A stretch of 21,237 nucleotides of DNA from a virus, in IMG/VR virus record IMGVR_UViG_3300030406_006868, positions 1-21,237 of that record; one strand, 5' to 3'. The position numbers and the translations under genes are program-made. The notes under the pieces were generated by a model that was not told the origin of the DNA, ran no database searches, and worked only from the letters and a program-made list of their open reading frames with translations. This document shows, in pieces, positions 21,210-21,237 of the stretch; position 1 is the first letter of the stretch; each line of letters begins with the position of its first letter.

Positions 21210-21237
21210 TGGCTTTACCGTCAGTAAATGATTTAAA
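21209..21237 (+). CDS. Partial CDS, first nine codons
   Basis: ATG 21209, overlapping the previous stop (TAATG), follows a consensus AGGAGG (21195-21200) at 8 nt and encodes MALPSVNDL to the window edge. It continues the virion operon; the family cannot be judged. Confidence 0.6.

Noticed and set aside
1-21237. tRNA, CRISPR, insertion sequence, integrase or attachment site
   Set aside because: No cloverleaf-like sequence, regular spacer repeats, transposase or recombinase motif was seen by eye; phage lifestyle cannot be decided from this window.

Overview
The window is the structural-gene half of an AT-rich tailed-phage genome, either a free phage or prophage-derived; no integrase or bacterial housekeeping gene is visible. 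Particle genes are those of a short-tailed (podovirus-type, P22-like) virion: terminase large subunit, a 674-aa portal, scaffold, major capsid protein, a head-to-tail adaptor, a large P22 gp10-type neck/tail-hub protein and a run of Gly/Gln/Ala-rich ejection (internal virion) proteins. TGA is used as a stop, and clear Shine-Dalgarno (SD) sequences (AGGAG/GGAGG) precede most genes, so the host is an AT-rich bacterium with standard decoding and SD-led initiation. An AT-rich marine proteobacterium would fit, because several small proteins look like ones I know from marine phages, but the host cannot be fixed from this sequence.

Layout. (1) 1-1332, minus strand: a leftward operon of a 19-aa microprotein, an 83-aa membrane protein, two proteins of unknown function and the start of a further gene that leaves the window. 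(2) 1333-1550: a divergent control region. (3) 1551-3266, plus: a 44-aa basic protein, a likely small terminase, a basic DUF-type protein, then a cluster of small helical and membrane proteins, including three too short for ordinary gene calling. (4) 3267-3347: a second control region. (5) 3348-6147, plus: a winged-helix-like protein, a membrane protein, TerL, a coiled-coil/HTH protein and an FmdB-like zinc ribbon. (6) 6144-8168, minus: the portal, inverted relative to its usual partners and overlapping the zinc-ribbon gene tail to tail. (7) 8169-8294: a third control region. (8) 8295-21237, plus, almost without gaps: an unknown protein, scaffold, capsid, four tandem paralogues of a decoration-like family, five tandem small beta-rich proteins, adaptor, neck hub, ejection proteins with an embedded GNAT acetyltransferase, and the first codons of one more gene.

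How it works together. TerS and TerL feed DNA through the portal into a scaffold-built procapsid; the adaptor and hub close the neck; the ejection proteins are packed for delivery at infection. The nine small genes between capsid and adaptor probably decorate or extend the head or neck surface. All three control regions carry two copies of a related motif built around ACTATAGT, placed in front of each transcription unit on either strand. This suggests one phage-wide promoter/operator system coordinates the leftward operon, the packaging operon, the inverted portal and the virion operon.

The most unusual points are the inverted portal, the two adjacent tandem paralogue arrays, the shared control motif and a perfect GC-rich hairpin inside the first array. 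No gene-free stretch exceeds 300 bases; no tRNA, rRNA, CRISPR array or insertion sequence was seen.
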